Below, piece by piece: positions 1 to 9,750 of a DNA stretch of 64,000 nucleotides (position 1 is the first letter of the stretch; every line of letters begins with the position of its first letter). Source of the stretch: Bradyrhizobium mercantei. GTDB taxonomy: Bacteria; Pseudomonadota; Alphaproteobacteria; Rhizobiales; Xanthobacteraceae. The notes beneath the pieces were generated by a model, which was given only the letters and a program-made list of their open reading frames with translations, was not told the DNA's origin and ran no database searches. Made by a program: the position numbers and the translations under genes. The stretch lies in assembly GCF_001982635.1 (NCBI RefSeq), contig NZ_MKFI01000007.1, positions 372,001 through 436,000 of the forward strand, given 5' to 3'.

Positions 1-1314
1 GATCTGCGACATCGCCTTTTTCGTGGCCTCCTTCGGCGGCAGGCCTTCCTCGGCCATGATGCGTTCGACGTTCTCGACCACGACGATGGCGTCGTCGACC
101 AGGATGCCGACCGCCAGCACCATGCCGAACATGGTCAGCATGTTGATCGAGTAGCCCACGGCCATCAGCGTGGCGCAGGTGCCGAGCAGCGCCACCGGAA
201 CCACGATGGTCGGGATGATGGTGTAGCGGATGTTCTGCAGGAACAGGAACATCACGACGAACACCAGCACCACCGCCTCGACCAGCGTCATCAACACCTT
301 CTTGATCGAAGCCTCGACCACCGGCGTGATGTTGTAGGGGATTTCGTAGCTGATATTGGCCGGGAAGAAGCGCGACAGCTCCTTCATCTTGGCTTCGACC
401 GCGTTCGCGGTCGCCAGCGCATTGCCCTTCGGCGACAGCAGCACCGAGAGACCGGCGGTCGGCTTGCCGTCGAGACGGGTGTTGAACTGGTAGCTGAGGC
501 CGCCGACCTCGATCCGCGCGACGTCGCGCAGGCGGACCGTCGAGCCGTCGGCATTGGCGCGCAGGATGATCGCGCCGAACTCGTCGGGCGAAGACAGCTG
601 GCCCTTGACCAGCACCTGCGCGGAAATCTTCTGCGTGTCCGTGCTCGGCTCGGCGCCGATGCTGCCGGAGGCGACCTGGGCGTTCTGCGCCGTGATCGCC
701 TTGTTGACGTCGTCGGCAGACAGGCCGTAGCCGACCAGCTTGGCCGGATCGATCCAGATGCGCAGCGAGCGCTCGGTCGAATACAGCGTGGCGCGGCCGA
801 CGCCGGGAATGCGGCGCACCTCGCCCAGCACGTTGCGGATCATGAAGTCGCCGAGGCCCACTTCATCCAGCGAGCCGTCGGTCGAGTTCAGCGTGATGAT
901 CTGCAGCACGGCGGAGGAAGCTTCCTCGACCAGGATGCCCTGCTGGATCACGGCGCGCGGCAGCCGCGCCTCGACGCGCTTGAGGCGGTTCTGCACCTCG
1001 ACCGAAGCCTGGCTGGTGTCGGTGCCCGGCTTGAAGTTGGCGATGATCTCGACCTGACCGAGCGAGTCGGAGGTCGATTCGAAGTTCAGGATGTTGGCGG
1101 CGCCGTTGAGTTCCTCCTCGATCAGCCGCGTCACGCTGTTGTAGAGGTTCTCCGGCGACGCGCCGGGATAGCTCGTCGAGATCGAGATCGAGGGCGGCGC
1201 GATGATCGGATATTGCGCGACCGCGAGCAGCGGGATCGAGATCGCGCCGATCAAACAGATGAACAGCGCGACGACCCAGGCGAAGATCGGCCTGTCGATG
1301 AAGAAGCTGGGCAT
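1..1314 (-). CDS. RND efflux pump inner-membrane permease (AcrB/MexB type), C-terminal part cut by window start
   Basis: This is the proton-driven inner-membrane pump of a tripartite drug or solvent efflux system. The visible 438 residues are the N-terminal part of a protein that is usually about 1040 aa. The start ATG opens the typical N-terminus MPSFFIDRPIFAWVV, followed by TM1 and the porter domain. In the TM4 region the motif GILVDDAIVVVENVER has its two Asp at residues 407 and 408, the same numbers as the proton-relay Asp pair of AcrB. The gene starts 6 nt after the adaptor stop codon, so the two form one operon. Substrates cannot be read from the sequence. An outer-membrane partner, if encoded here, would lie to the left. 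Confidence 0.95.
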   Translation of the reverse strand, partial: MPSFFIDRPIFAWVVALFICLIGAISIPLLAVAQYPIIAPPSISISTSYPGASPENLYNSVTRLIEEELNGAANILNFESTSDSLGQVEIIANFKPGTDTSQASVEVQNRLKRVEARLPRAVIQQGILVEEASSAVLQIITLNSTDGSLDEVGLGDFMIRNVLGEVRRIPGVGRATLYSTERSLRIWIDPAKLVGYGLSADDVNKAITAQNAQVASGSIGAEPSTDTQKISAQVLVKGQLSSPDEFGAIILRANADGSTVRLRDVARIEVGGLSYQFNTRLDGKPTAGLSVLLSPKGNALATANAVEAKMKELSRFFPANISYEIPYNITPVVEASIKKVLMTLVEAVVLVFVVMFLFLQNIRYTIIPTIVVPVALLGTCATLMAVGYSINMLTMFGMVLAVGILVDDAIVVVENVERIMAEEGLPPKEATKKAMSQI

Positions 1315-1320
1315 GTCGGA

Positions 1321-2526
1321 TCACCGCACCGCGTGCGCGGTCTGAGGCGAATCCGACTGTGCCGCAGCGGCGTCGATCTCACGCCAGGCGAGCGGCCGGA
1401 CCTTGTCACCGGCGGCGAATTTCTGGAAGCCCTCGACCACGACCTTGTCGCCGGCCTTGAGACCTTCGCTCACGAACCATTGGCCGCCCTGCAGCGAGCC
1501 GGTGCGCACCGGCTGCACCGCGACGTGATTGTCGTTCTTGACGACGAACACCTCGCTGCCGCCGCCGCCATTGCGCTGGATCGCCTGCTGCGGCACGGCG
1601 ATCGCGTCGGAGTCGATGCCCTGCTCGATCAACACGCGGACATACATGCCCGGCAGCAGGATGCGATGCGGATTCGGGAACTCGCCGCGCAGGGTGACTT
1701 GCCCGGTATAGGCGTCGACCTTGGCGTCGGAAAACAGCAGCTTGCCGGGCAGCGGATAGATCGAGCCGTCGTCGAGCACGAGACGCACCTTCATCGCGTC
1801 GGGCGCGATGCGGTCAAGATCGCCGCTCTCGAAGGCGCGGCGGAGCTGGTTCATCTCGGTCACCGACTGCTGGAAGTCGGCATAGATCGGATCGAGCTGC
1901 TGGATGGTCGCAAGGCTCGCGGAATCGTTCTGCACCACGAGCGCGCCCTCGCTGATCACGGCCGCACCGATGGTGCCGTCGATCGGCGCACGGATCGTCG
2001 CGTAGTCCAGGTTGAGCTTGGCACGCGCGACGTCGGCCTCGCGGCCCTGCACGTCGGCTTCGGCCTGCTTCAAATTGGCGATCGCCTTCTCGTTCTCGGC
2101 CTCCGAGGTCGCGCGCTGCTGGGTGAGGGTCGCGATACGGCGGGCCTGCAACGCGGTCTGCTCGAGCACGGCCTTGGCGCGCGCCAGCGCCGCCTCGGTC
2201 GACTGCAATTCGACCTCGAACGGGCGCGGATCGATCTGGTACAGCGGATCGCCGACCTTCACCTCGCTGCCCTGATGGAACATGCGGTTGACGACGATGC
2301 CCGAAACGCGCGGGCGCACCTCGGAGACGCGGGTCGGAGCGATGCGGCCCGGCAGCTCACGCACCATCGCGCGGGCCTGCGGCTTCACGGTGACGACACT
2401 GACGTCCGGCTCGGGAGCTTGTACGGCGGCGGTTGCGGAATTCGGTTCGTCGCAACCAGCAAGCAATGGCGCCGTCACGGCCAGCATCAGAGCAATGCAT
2501 GCCGATTGCGCGCGAAGTCCAGACAT
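1321..2526 (-). CDS. RND efflux periplasmic adaptor lipoprotein (AcrA/MexA type)
   Basis: Membrane-fusion protein, 401 aa, that links the RND permease to an outer-membrane channel. The N-terminus is a lipoprotein signal with lipobox LLAGC, placing the lipidated Cys at residue 25. Biotinyl-lipoyl halves (VRPRVSGIVV and TIRAPIDGTIGA) flank a coiled-coil hairpin rich in Ala, Glu and Gln, followed by the beta-barrel and membrane-proximal parts. The in-frame ATG at 2526 was preferred over one 43 codons upstream because the signal peptide begins there. It is the first gene of the operon with the permease. No divergent pump repressor is visible beside it. Confidence 0.94.
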   Translation of the reverse strand: MSGLRAQSACIALMLAVTAPLLAGCDEPNSATAAVQAPEPDVSVVTVKPQARAMVRELPGRIAPTRVSEVRPRVSGIVVNRMFHQGSEVKVGDPLYQIDPRPFEVELQSTEAALARAKAVLEQTALQARRIATLTQQRATSEAENEKAIANLKQAEADVQGREADVARAKLNLDYATIRAPIDGTIGAAVISEGALVVQNDSASLATIQQLDPIYADFQQSVTEMNQLRRAFESGDLDRIAPDAMKVRLVLDDGSIYPLPGKLLFSDAKVDAYTGQVTLRGEFPNPHRILLPGMYVRVLIEQGIDSDAIAVPQQAIQRNGGGGSEVFVVKNDNHVAVQPVRTGSLQGGQWFVSEGLKAGDKVVVEGFQKFAAGDKVRPLAWREIDAAAAQSDSPQTAHAVR

Positions 2527-3073
2527 TGAGATGATCGCCCCTGTTGCGGTTGGAATAAACAAATGGCGGCCCACAGCGGCACCGCTCCTGCCGCCAAAAA
2601 TAAATCCTGCTTGCTGCGACGCAATGCGTTTGTCGGGCGGCTCAATGTCACACAAACCTATCGCTCTGATTTCGCGGCATGTTTTGTCGACTCACCGGAT
2701 TGTGAGCGGGTTCCATCGGAGGCTGTGGGAATGCGTTAAGGACTGCAGGAGCGGGAACGTGGCCTTTTGTCTGCGCGGAATGTCGCAGATTACCAACTCG
2801 TCATGCGTGGGCGCGCGAATCGGCGATCGCCGCCGCCGACCGCCGCGCATCCCACCCCGCGGTGCACGGCGCGTTCGTCGCGCGATCTGCGCGCGGGATT
2901 GGCAGCTTCTGCACACGCAGATGCGCCGTCACCCCGGACAGCCGCGCAAAGCGGCAACAGTCCACTCCGTATCAACCCGAGGTCTGCCGACAGCCCTTGG
3001 AATCGGCTTTCCTCACTCTGCCGCTGTGCCATATTGCTGGCAGATGCGGCCTTCGCGAACGGATGACCCGGCA
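2527..3073. other. Intergenic region between the RND operon and the MotA-like gene
   Basis: 547 bases between divergent genes. No convincing gene: reading frames in this stretch have no recognisable domain and no ribosome binding site. It must carry both promoters, but I cannot point to a clear -35/-10 pair. Confidence 0.5.
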
Positions 3074-4072
3074 ATGCCCCCTTCCCGATCCGAGATGGAG
3101 ATCGAACTGAGCAAGCTGTCCTCGCCCAGGATCTTCCTGGTGCGGATGCTGGTGTTCCTGGTGCTCTGCGGCCTGGTCGGGGTCGTGCTGTACAAGCAGA
3201 TCGTGACCGCTTTCTTCGCCAATCCCGGGCTGAACGCCCTGATCGGCGCGGTGTTGCTGATCGGCGTCATCCTGGCGTTCCGCCAGGTGATCCGGCTCTA
3301 TCCTGAAGTGGCCTGGGTCAATAATTTCCGCATCGCCGATCCGGGCCTTGCGATCGAGCGCCGTCCGACGCTGCTTGCCCCGATGGCCGCGATCCTCGGC
3401 GGCGAGCGCACGGGCCGGATGTCGATCTCACAGCAGACCATGCGGCATCTCCTGGATTCGATCGCAACCCGCCTGGATGAAGCCCGCGACATCTCGCGCT
3501 ACATGACCGGCCTCTTGGTGTTCCTCGGCCTGCTCGGCACCTTCTGGGGCCTGATCGAGACCGTGGGCTCGGTCGGCAAGGTGATCGACGGGCTCAAGGT
3601 CGGCGGCGACGCCGGCGCGCTCTTCGATACGCTGAAGGAGGGCCTTGCCGCCCCGCTCGGCGGCATGGGCATCTCGTTCTCGTCCTCGCTGTTCGGCCTT
3701 GCCGGCTCGCTGATCCTCGGCTTCCTCGACCTGCAATCGAGCCAGGCCCAGAACCGCTTCTACACCGACCTCGAGGACTGGCTCGCCACCACCGTACGCG
3801 GCATTTCCGGCGAGGGCGCCGGTGCCGGCGGCGCCGATTTGCAGGGCGCGATCGACCGGCTGCGAGCCACCTTCGAGGAAGGCGGCGCCGGCGGCAGCGG
3901 CCGCAACACCACGGCGGCGATGGCCAATCTTGCCGAGGCGATCCAGGGGCTGGTTGCGCATATGCGCACCGAGCAGCAGATGATCCGCGAATGGGCCGAC
4001 GGCCAGGGCGAGCAGAACCGCGAGATCAAGCGGCTGCTCGAACGCCTCGCCCGCCAGCCCGAGAAGAGCTAG
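3074..4072 (+). CDS. MotA/TolQ/ExbB-family proton channel subunit
   Basis: Predicted stator-like inner-membrane protein, 332 aa. Hydrophobic segments lie near residues 24-42 and 54-72, and a conserved pair near 144-163 (YMTGLLVFLGLLGTFWGLI) and 198-218. The last pair corresponds to the pore helices of MotA/ExbB/TolQ. The C-terminal 100 residues are soluble and end in a charged helix. The start at 3074 was chosen because the conserved protein begins there; the frame is open further upstream without family similarity. It lies 27 nt upstream of an OmpA/MotB-like gene, so the two probably form one motor. No flagellar or Tol genes are nearby, so the driven process is unknown. Confidence 0.85.
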   Translation: MPPSRSEMEIELSKLSSPRIFLVRMLVFLVLCGLVGVVLYKQIVTAFFANPGLNALIGAVLLIGVILAFRQVIRLYPEVAWVNNFRIADPGLAIERRPTLLAPMAAILGGERTGRMSISQQTMRHLLDSIATRLDEARDISRYMTGLLVFLGLLGTFWGLIETVGSVGKVIDGLKVGGDAGALFDTLKEGLAAPLGGMGISFSSSLFGLAGSLILGFLDLQSSQAQNRFYTDLEDWLATTVRGISGEGAGAGGADLQGAIDRLRATFEEGGAGGSGRNTTAAMANLAEAIQGLVAHMRTEQQMIREWADGQGEQNREIKRLLERLARQPEKS

Positions 4073-4099
4073 CCGGGGAGCAAGCCCCAGGAGAAATTC

Positions 4100-5131
4100 A
4101 TGGCCCTCGCCCGCTCGCGCCGCAGCGAATCCGGCTTCAACTACTGGCCCGGCTTTGTCGACGCGCTGTCGACGCTGGTGCTCTCGATCGTGTTCCTGCT
4201 GTCGGTGTTCCTCGTCGTGCAATTCTTCCTGTCGCAGGAGGTCACCGGCAAGGACAAGGCGCTGGAGCAGCTCACCGCCAAGATCGCCCAGCTCAACGAC
4301 CTCTTGTCGCTGGAGAAGCTCTCCAAGCTGACGCTTGACGACCAGGTGGCGCAGTTGCGCGCCGGCCTCGCCTCCGCTGAAGGCGAGCGCGACCGCATGA
4401 AGGGGCTCTATGAAGGGCTCGCCAATTCCGGCAACGACGCGCAGGGCCGCGCCAACGAGCTCAACAAGGCGCTGGAGTCCGAGAAGGGCGTGTCGTCGCG
4501 CGCGCTGGCGCAGATCGAGGTGCTGAACCAGCAGATCAGCGCGCTGCGGCGCCAGCTCGCGGCGCTCGAGGAGGCGCTCGACGCCTCCGAGAAGCGCGAC
4601 AAGGAATCGCAGAACCGCATCGCCGACCTCGGCCAGCGCCTCAACGTCGCGCTGGCGCAGCGGGTGCAGGAGCTGTCGAAATATCGCTCGGAATTCTTCG
4701 GTCGGCTGCGCGCGATCCTCGGCAACCGCCCCGATATCCGCATCGTCGGCGACCGCTTCGTATTCCAGTCCGAAGTGTTCTTCGACACCGGCCAGGCGAC
4801 CCTGCTGCCGGAGGGCAAGACCGAGCTCGATACGGTGGCGAACGCGCTGATCGACCTCGACAAGCAGATTCCGCCCGAGATCGCCTGGGTGCTGCGGGTC
4901 GACGGCCACACCGACGTGCGGCCGATCACCAACAGCCCGCTGTTCAAGTCGAACTGGGAATTGTCCTCGGCGCGCGCGATCTCGGTCGTGCAATACCTGA
5001 TCTCGCTCGGCGTGCCGGCGCAGCGTCTGGTCGCGGCGGGTTTCGCCGAATTCCAGCCGCTGGACACCGCACAGACCGAAGACGCCTACAAGCGCAACCG
5101 CCGCATCGAGCTGAAGCTGACGGAGAAGTAA
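4100..5131 (+). CDS. MotB-like protein with OmpA peptidoglycan-binding domain
   Basis: Partner of the preceding channel subunit, 343 aa. A single TM helix spans residues 19-44 and carries Asp21 (GFVDALSTLVLS), at the place of the proton-binding Asp of MotB. A long coiled coil follows, about residues 47-190. The OmpA-like domain covers about 215-340, with the features FFDTGQATLLPEG, VDGHTDVRPI and NRRIELKL that bind peptidoglycan. The coiled coil is much longer than in flagellar MotB. An SD-like AGGAG sits just upstream of the ATG. The usual automatic name would be flagellar motor protein MotB, but the context does not support a flagellar role. Confidence 0.85.
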   Translation: MALARSRRSESGFNYWPGFVDALSTLVLSIVFLLSVFLVVQFFLSQEVTGKDKALEQLTAKIAQLNDLLSLEKLSKLTLDDQVAQLRAGLASAEGERDRMKGLYEGLANSGNDAQGRANELNKALESEKGVSSRALAQIEVLNQQISALRRQLAALEEALDASEKRDKESQNRIADLGQRLNVALAQRVQELSKYRSEFFGRLRAILGNRPDIRIVGDRFVFQSEVFFDTGQATLLPEGKTELDTVANALIDLDKQIPPEIAWVLRVDGHTDVRPITNSPLFKSNWELSSARAISVVQYLISLGVPAQRLVAAGFAEFQPLDTAQTEDAYKRNRRIELKLTEK

Positions 5132-5159
5132 GGCAGCGGTGGTCAACCGCTCCGGCTCT

Positions 5160-5435
5160 AACCATCCGTCGTCCCTGCGAAAGCAGGGACCCATAACCAC
5201 CGCATTCGGCGATGAACGGGATCGCGGCCCCAGCGTCGCGCAACAATCGAGATTTGGGGCAATGGGTCCTGGCTTGCGCCAGGACGACGGCGGCGGATGG
5301 TTCTCGACTCGCGATGTCAAACAACGCGGTGTCATCAACCGCGAAAGCGGGTGATCCAGTATTCGAGAGACAGCAGTGATTGAGCCGAGAGGCCGCGGCG
5401 TACTGGATCGCCCGGTCGAGCCGGGCGATGACAGG
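5160..5435. repeat. Two mosaic intergenic palindromic repeats between convergent genes
   Basis: The first element, about 5165-5290, has terminal inverted parts (gtccctgcgaaagcagggac at the left, tcctggcttgcgccaggac at the right). The second, about 5349-5434, begins gggtgatccagta and ends tactggatcgcccggtcgag plus ccgggcgatgac. They fill the gap between two convergent genes and contain no gene. Confidence 0.6.
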
Positions 5436-5481
5436 TGTAGCTGGGGACACAGGCGCGCGCGTCGCGTATTGACCGATGTGC

Positions 5482-6474
5482 TCAGCGCCCAACCATCCCG
5501 AGCAATTGCTCCGGATAGCGCGCGCCCTGCACCTCGACCGCGGCGACGGCCTTGGCGATGTCGGCGAGATCGGCGGCGGTCAGTTCGACGCGCGCCGCGC
5601 CGATGTTTTCCGCGAGCCGATCGAGCTTCGTGGTGCCCGGGATCGGCACGATCCACGGCTTCTGCGCGAGCAGCCAGGCCAGCGCGATCTGGGCCGGCGT
5701 CGCGCCCTTGCCGGCGGCGATCTGGCCGAGCTGATCGACCAGCGCCTGGTTGGCGCGGCGCGCCTCCGGCGTGAAGCGCGGCACCAGGTTGCGGAAGTCG
5801 TCGCTCGCGAACGTCGTGGACGCGCTGATCGCACCGGTGAGAAAGCCGCGGCCGAGCGGGCTATACGGTACGAAGCCGATGCCGAGCTCTTCCAGCAGCG
5901 GCAGGATCTCCGCTTCGACCCCGCGCTCCCACAGCGAATATTCGCTCTGCAAGGCCGTAACCTTCTGCACCGCGTGGGCGCGGCGGATGGTCTGCACGCC
6001 GGCCTCCGACAGGCCGAAATGGCGGACCTTGCCGGCGGCGATCAGGTCCTTCACGGCGCCGGCGACATCCTCGATCGGCACCGCGGGATCGACCCGGTGC
6101 TGGTAGAACAGATCGATGACGTCGACGTTCAGCCGCTTCAGCGAGGCGTCTGCGACCGCCTTGATGTGCTCGGGCCGGCTGTTCAGCGAGCGATGCCGCT
6201 CGGCCATCGAGCCGATATCGAAGCCGAACTTGGTGGCGATCACGACCTGGTCGCGGACCGGCGCCAGCGCCTCGCCGACCAGCTCCTCATTGACGAACGG
6301 GCCATAGACCTCGGCGGTGTCGAACAAGGTGACGCCGCGCTCGACGGCGGCACGGATCAGGGCAACGCCCTGCTGCTTCTCCAGTGCCGGGCCGTAGGCG
6401 AAGCTGAGGCCCATGCAGCCGAGGCCGATCGCCGAAACCTCGAGGTTGCTGTTGCCGAGTTTGCGCTTCTGCAT
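5482..6474 (-). CDS. Aldo/keto reductase
   Basis: NADPH-dependent oxidoreductase of the AKR superfamily, 330 aa, TIM barrel. The catalytic tetrad is visible: Asp and Tyr in LFDTAEVYG, Lys in VIATKFG, His in YQHRVDP. The N-terminus KRKLGNSNLEVSAIGLGCMG is typical. The start ATG at 6474 was chosen over one five codons upstream because the conserved protein begins MQKRKLG. It is divergent from a LysR gene 110 bp away, which may control it. The substrate is unknown. Confidence 0.92.
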   Translation of the reverse strand: MQKRKLGNSNLEVSAIGLGCMGLSFAYGPALEKQQGVALIRAAVERGVTLFDTAEVYGPFVNEELVGEALAPVRDQVVIATKFGFDIGSMAERHRSLNSRPEHIKAVADASLKRLNVDVIDLFYQHRVDPAVPIEDVAGAVKDLIAAGKVRHFGLSEAGVQTIRRAHAVQKVTALQSEYSLWERGVEAEILPLLEELGIGFVPYSPLGRGFLTGAISASTTFASDDFRNLVPRFTPEARRANQALVDQLGQIAAGKGATPAQIALAWLLAQKPWIVPIPGTTKLDRLAENIGAARVELTAADLADIAKAVAAVEVQGARYPEQLLGMVGR

Positions 6475-6583
6475 GATGTCTCTCCGCATCGATGACTGGA
6501 ATGGGTCGCTGCGGGATTTAAGACGTGCACCGGCGGGCCATTAGACGTAAAAATCGGGATGAACTTATGAGCTGGATTCATCA

Positions 6584-7477
6584 ATGCCGCGGCATGACGT
6601 CAATGACCTGATCGCCTTCCTCGCCGTCGCGCGCGACCGCAGCTTCACCCGCGCGGCAGCAAGGCTCGGCGTGTCGCAATCGGCGCTCAGCCACACCATG
6701 CGCGCGCTCGAGGAGCGGCTGGGCGTCCGGCTCCTGACCCGCACCACGCGCAGCGTCGCGCCGACCGCGGCCGGCGAACGGCTGCTGGAGGGCATCGGCC
6801 CGCGCTTCGAGGAGATCGAGGCCGAGCTATCAGCGCTGAGCGCCTTGCGCGAGAAGCCCGCCGGCACCATCCGCATCAACGCCGGCGAGCACGCGGCCGA
6901 GACGATCCTGTGGCCGGCGCTGGCCGAATTCCTGCCGCGCTATCCCGACATCAAGGTGGAGCTGAGCGTCGACAACGGGCTCGCCAACATCGTCGCGGAG
7001 CGTTTTGACGCCGGCGTTCGCCTCGGCGAACAGCTCGCAAAGGACATGATCGCGGTACGGATCGGACCGGATTTCCGCATGGTCGTGGTCGGCGCGCCGG
7101 CCTACTTCAAGCGGTGCGAGCGCCCGAAACGGCCGCAGGACCTGACCCAGCATGCCTGCATCAACATTCGCCTGCCGACCCACGGCGGCATCTATGCCTG
7201 GGAATTCGAGCGGCGCGGCCGCCCGCTCAAGGTCCGCGTCGACGGACAATTGGTGTTCAACAGCACCACATTGCGGATCAAGGCGGCGCTGGCCGGCCTC
7301 GGGCTCGCCTATGTCTCCGAGGACCAGGTGCGCGCGCAGATCGCCAAGGGACAGTTGATTCAGGTGCTCGACGACTGGTGCGCGCCGTTTCCCGGCTATC
7401 ACCTCTATTACCCGAGCCGGCGGCAGTCCTCACCCGCCTTTGTGCTGCTGGTCGACGCGCTGCGCTACCGCGGCTGA
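6584..7477 (+). CDS. LysR-family transcriptional regulator
   Basis: 297 aa. The N-terminal winged HTH (residues about 4-62, SFTRAAARLGVSQSALSHTM) is followed by an effector-binding type 2 periplasmic-binding fold. It is divergent from the aldo/keto reductase gene, the classical arrangement for LysR control of the neighbour. The inducer cannot be predicted. Confidence 0.93.
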   Translation: MPRHDVNDLIAFLAVARDRSFTRAAARLGVSQSALSHTMRALEERLGVRLLTRTTRSVAPTAAGERLLEGIGPRFEEIEAELSALSALREKPAGTIRINAGEHAAETILWPALAEFLPRYPDIKVELSVDNGLANIVAERFDAGVRLGEQLAKDMIAVRIGPDFRMVVVGAPAYFKRCERPKRPQDLTQHACINIRLPTHGGIYAWEFERRGRPLKVRVDGQLVFNSTTLRIKAALAGLGLAYVSEDQVRAQIAKGQLIQVLDDWCAPFPGYHLYYPSRRQSSPAFVLLVDALRYRG

Positions 7478-7722
7478 TCGTGGACCGCAGCCCGCCTGAC
7501 GATGCCCAAAGTCCTCTCGCTCGAGGCGAAGCTCCGCGATCGTCGGCGATGGGCAATCACACGGATAATTGCTTCGCCATGGTGGCAGCTTCCGGAACGC
7601 TGCCGATGCAGATGACGTTACATATTATATATTGCATACGTAATCTCGCGGGCTTGGCGGACGTCTCGTCTCCATCGCGATCGTGCATACCGCTCCGGCC
7701 TCGCACCATCTCGGAACAGCAC

Positions 7723-7995
7723 ATGCTCAAGACCAGAATAGCCATCATCGTCGTAGCCGGCCTCATGCTCGCACCGGCCCAGTTGCTCGCACAGGCCAGC
7801 GGCGGCTCGCCTCTGCCGCCCAGGCCCGGCGACCGCGCCGCTCCATCGAATGGTGTCGGCGGAACCGCGCTGCCGACCCAGTCCGGCCAGCGCGTCGCAC
7901 CGATCTCCGGCGTTGGCGGCGGTAGTGCGGCACCGGCTCTTCCCGGGAGTTCGGTGAGCACGAGCGGCAATGCCAATAATCCGACGGGACGCTGA
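7723..7995 (+). CDS. Small exported hypothetical protein with internal GVGG repeat
   Basis: 90 aa. A signal peptide covers about residues 1-25 (MLKTRIAIIVVAGLMLAPAQ, cut after LLAQA). The mature part is about 65 residues, rich in Gly, Pro and Ser, with two similar units (APSNGVGGTALP and APISGVGGGSAAP). There are no Cys. An AT-rich stretch upstream (7617-7640) may hold the promoter. Low-complexity secreted peptides like this are often species-specific; no function can be assigned. Confidence 0.6.
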   Translation: MLKTRIAIIVVAGLMLAPAQLLAQASGGSPLPPRPGDRAAPSNGVGGTALPTQSGQRVAPISGVGGGSAAPALPGSSVSTSGNANNPTGR

Positions 7996-8241
7996 CCTCA
8001 TCGGGCAGCTGCGCGCTCGCGTGAGCAATCCGCGACGTGTTCACCTGGGTTTCTGCGGCCGCAGCAAATGCCATGGAGAGCCGATAGGGTTGCGCGAGCG
8101 CCGCGATGCTCGCAAGTTCCATACGGGAGCCGCGGCCAAAACGTCTCCATCGAATCGCGCTACCGCCATTAACGCGACCTTAGCGGGTGTGTCCTAAAGC
8201 CTCGATTGGTTGGCCACTCGCCTTGATCGTGGGGCTCATTG

Positions 8242-9726
8242 ATGGACGCGCTGGCGGCTTGGAACGGCACCAAGCTCAATAGAGGACCAGGAACGATCAC
8301 GCTCGCGAAGTTCGGCGTCCATCTCTTCGTGATCGCATTCGCATCCGTGTACTACCTGGCCAACGGGCCGATCCTGCTTGGCCACCTTGATCTGGGATGG
8401 CACCTCGCCGCCGGCGACCTGATCAGGGACCGCGGCAACGTCCCCTTCCAGGATCCCTGGTCATTCACGCTCGGAGACAGGCAGTGGTATAATCTCTCCT
8501 GGCTCTGGGACGTGATCGCCAGCGTGCTGTTTCAGTACACGGGATATGCCGGCCTCACATTGGCGGTCGTTGCATGTGGCGCCGTGATCGCCGGATACCT
8601 GACGTCGATCACGCTGAACAGCGGCGCCTCGACACTCGCGGCCGGCATTTCGGTTCTCTCCGCCTGCCTGCTCTACCCCGCGTTCGTGACCGCCCCGAAT
8701 TCGTACCTCTCCGCCTCGCCAAACACCTGCACCATGCTGTTCTGCGTGATCTTCTACGCGGAGTGCTTGAAGAGAACGCGATGGTACCTGCTGCCCGTGA
8801 TGATGGTCCTCTGGGCCAATCTGCATGGCGGCTTCATGCTCGGGTTTCCCATCATCGGCATTTTTGGCGCCACGTGCATGCTCAGGCGCGACTGGGCGGG
8901 TCTCAGGATCTATGGCTTCGCGGCAGCCGGCTGCCTTGTCGCCGTCCTCGTCAATCCGCTCGGCTGGCACATCTACGACGGCGTCGCTACCACGCTGGGC
9001 CACTTCGCGCAGGCGCATATCACCGAGTGGTGGTCCTATTCCGCGAACTTCATGATGCCCGGCAGCATTCCGGGCATCGTCTATATCGCGCTATTTGTCG
9101 CGTTCGAGCTCCGCCACCCGCTTTCATCGCGCGCACCGCTGGAGTCGCGGCTGCTGTCCTGGCTGTTCCTGTTGCTGGGATTCTATCAATACCGGTACAT
9201 GTCGTTCTTCTTCATGTTCGCGACGGTGCCGCTGGCGCTTCACATCGACCGGCTGCTGCCCAAACAGCTGAATGAGCTCAAGGCCCAACGCTGGCTGTCG
9301 GTCGCGGGCATCGTCGGAATGTGCGCCCTGCCGCTCACGCTGATGTATGTCAGGCCGGCGCTTGCGCTTCCGCAACTGCTGTCAGAGCAGGATGCGCGCT
9401 ATCTTCAAACCCATTATCCGCATGCACGGCTTCTGAACCACTGGAACGTCGGCGGACTCTTGATCTTCTACACGCGGGGCACGGTGCCCGTGTTCATCGA
9501 TGGCCGGTCGGCCACCGCCTATCCGGACGAGCTGCTGCGCGACTATTTCAGTCTGATCAAATGGGAGATCGATGAGACCGCCTGGGACGCCGTGCTCGAC
9601 AAATACAAGATCGACACGGTGCTCTGGGTGAAGGTGCACGAACCTCTGAGGCGGTACCTCGTCGACAAGCGAGGGTGGACCGAGGAGTACGCGGGAACGG
9701 ATGAGGTGATTTACGTGAAGCACTGA
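8242..9726 (+). CDS. Polytopic membrane protein, GT-C glycosyltransferase-like
   Basis: 494 aa with about ten or more hydrophobic segments and a C-terminal soluble part from about residue 385. After TM1 comes a loop GHLDLGWHLAAGDLI, then VPFQDPWSFT and WYNLSWLWDV. This acidic loop resembles the catalytic first loop of GT-C enzymes that use polyprenyl-phosphate sugars, but the similarity is by eye. The ATG at 8242 was used; a TTG lies one codon upstream. Transfer of a sugar to an envelope component is an inference. Confidence 0.7.
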   Translation: MDALAAWNGTKLNRGPGTITLAKFGVHLFVIAFASVYYLANGPILLGHLDLGWHLAAGDLIRDRGNVPFQDPWSFTLGDRQWYNLSWLWDVIASVLFQYTGYAGLTLAVVACGAVIAGYLTSITLNSGASTLAAGISVLSACLLYPAFVTAPNSYLSASPNTCTMLFCVIFYAECLKRTRWYLLPVMMVLWANLHGGFMLGFPIIGIFGATCMLRRDWAGLRIYGFAAAGCLVAVLVNPLGWHIYDGVATTLGHFAQAHITEWWSYSANFMMPGSIPGIVYIALFVAFELRHPLSSRAPLESRLLSWLFLLLGFYQYRYMSFFFMFATVPLALHIDRLLPKQLNELKAQRWLSVAGIVGMCALPLTLMYVRPALALPQLLSEQDARYLQTHYPHARLLNHWNVGGLLIFYTRGTVPVFIDGRSATAYPDELLRDYFSLIKWEIDETAWDAVLDKYKIDTVLWVKVHEPLRRYLVDKRGWTEEYAGTDEVIYVKH

Positions 9727-9750
9727 CGCGGCCCGCGTCGAGCCTTGCGG

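Noticed and set aside
3074..5131. Zorya-type anti-phage system (ZorA/ZorB)
   Set aside because: MotA/MotB-like pair is present, but no ZorC/ZorD/ZorE helicase or nuclease gene follows; the next genes are a repeat and an aldo/keto reductase.
3428..5656. Long minus-strand reading frame over the MotA/MotB-like genes
   Set aside because: Shadow frame with no domain; the plus-strand genes are clearly real.
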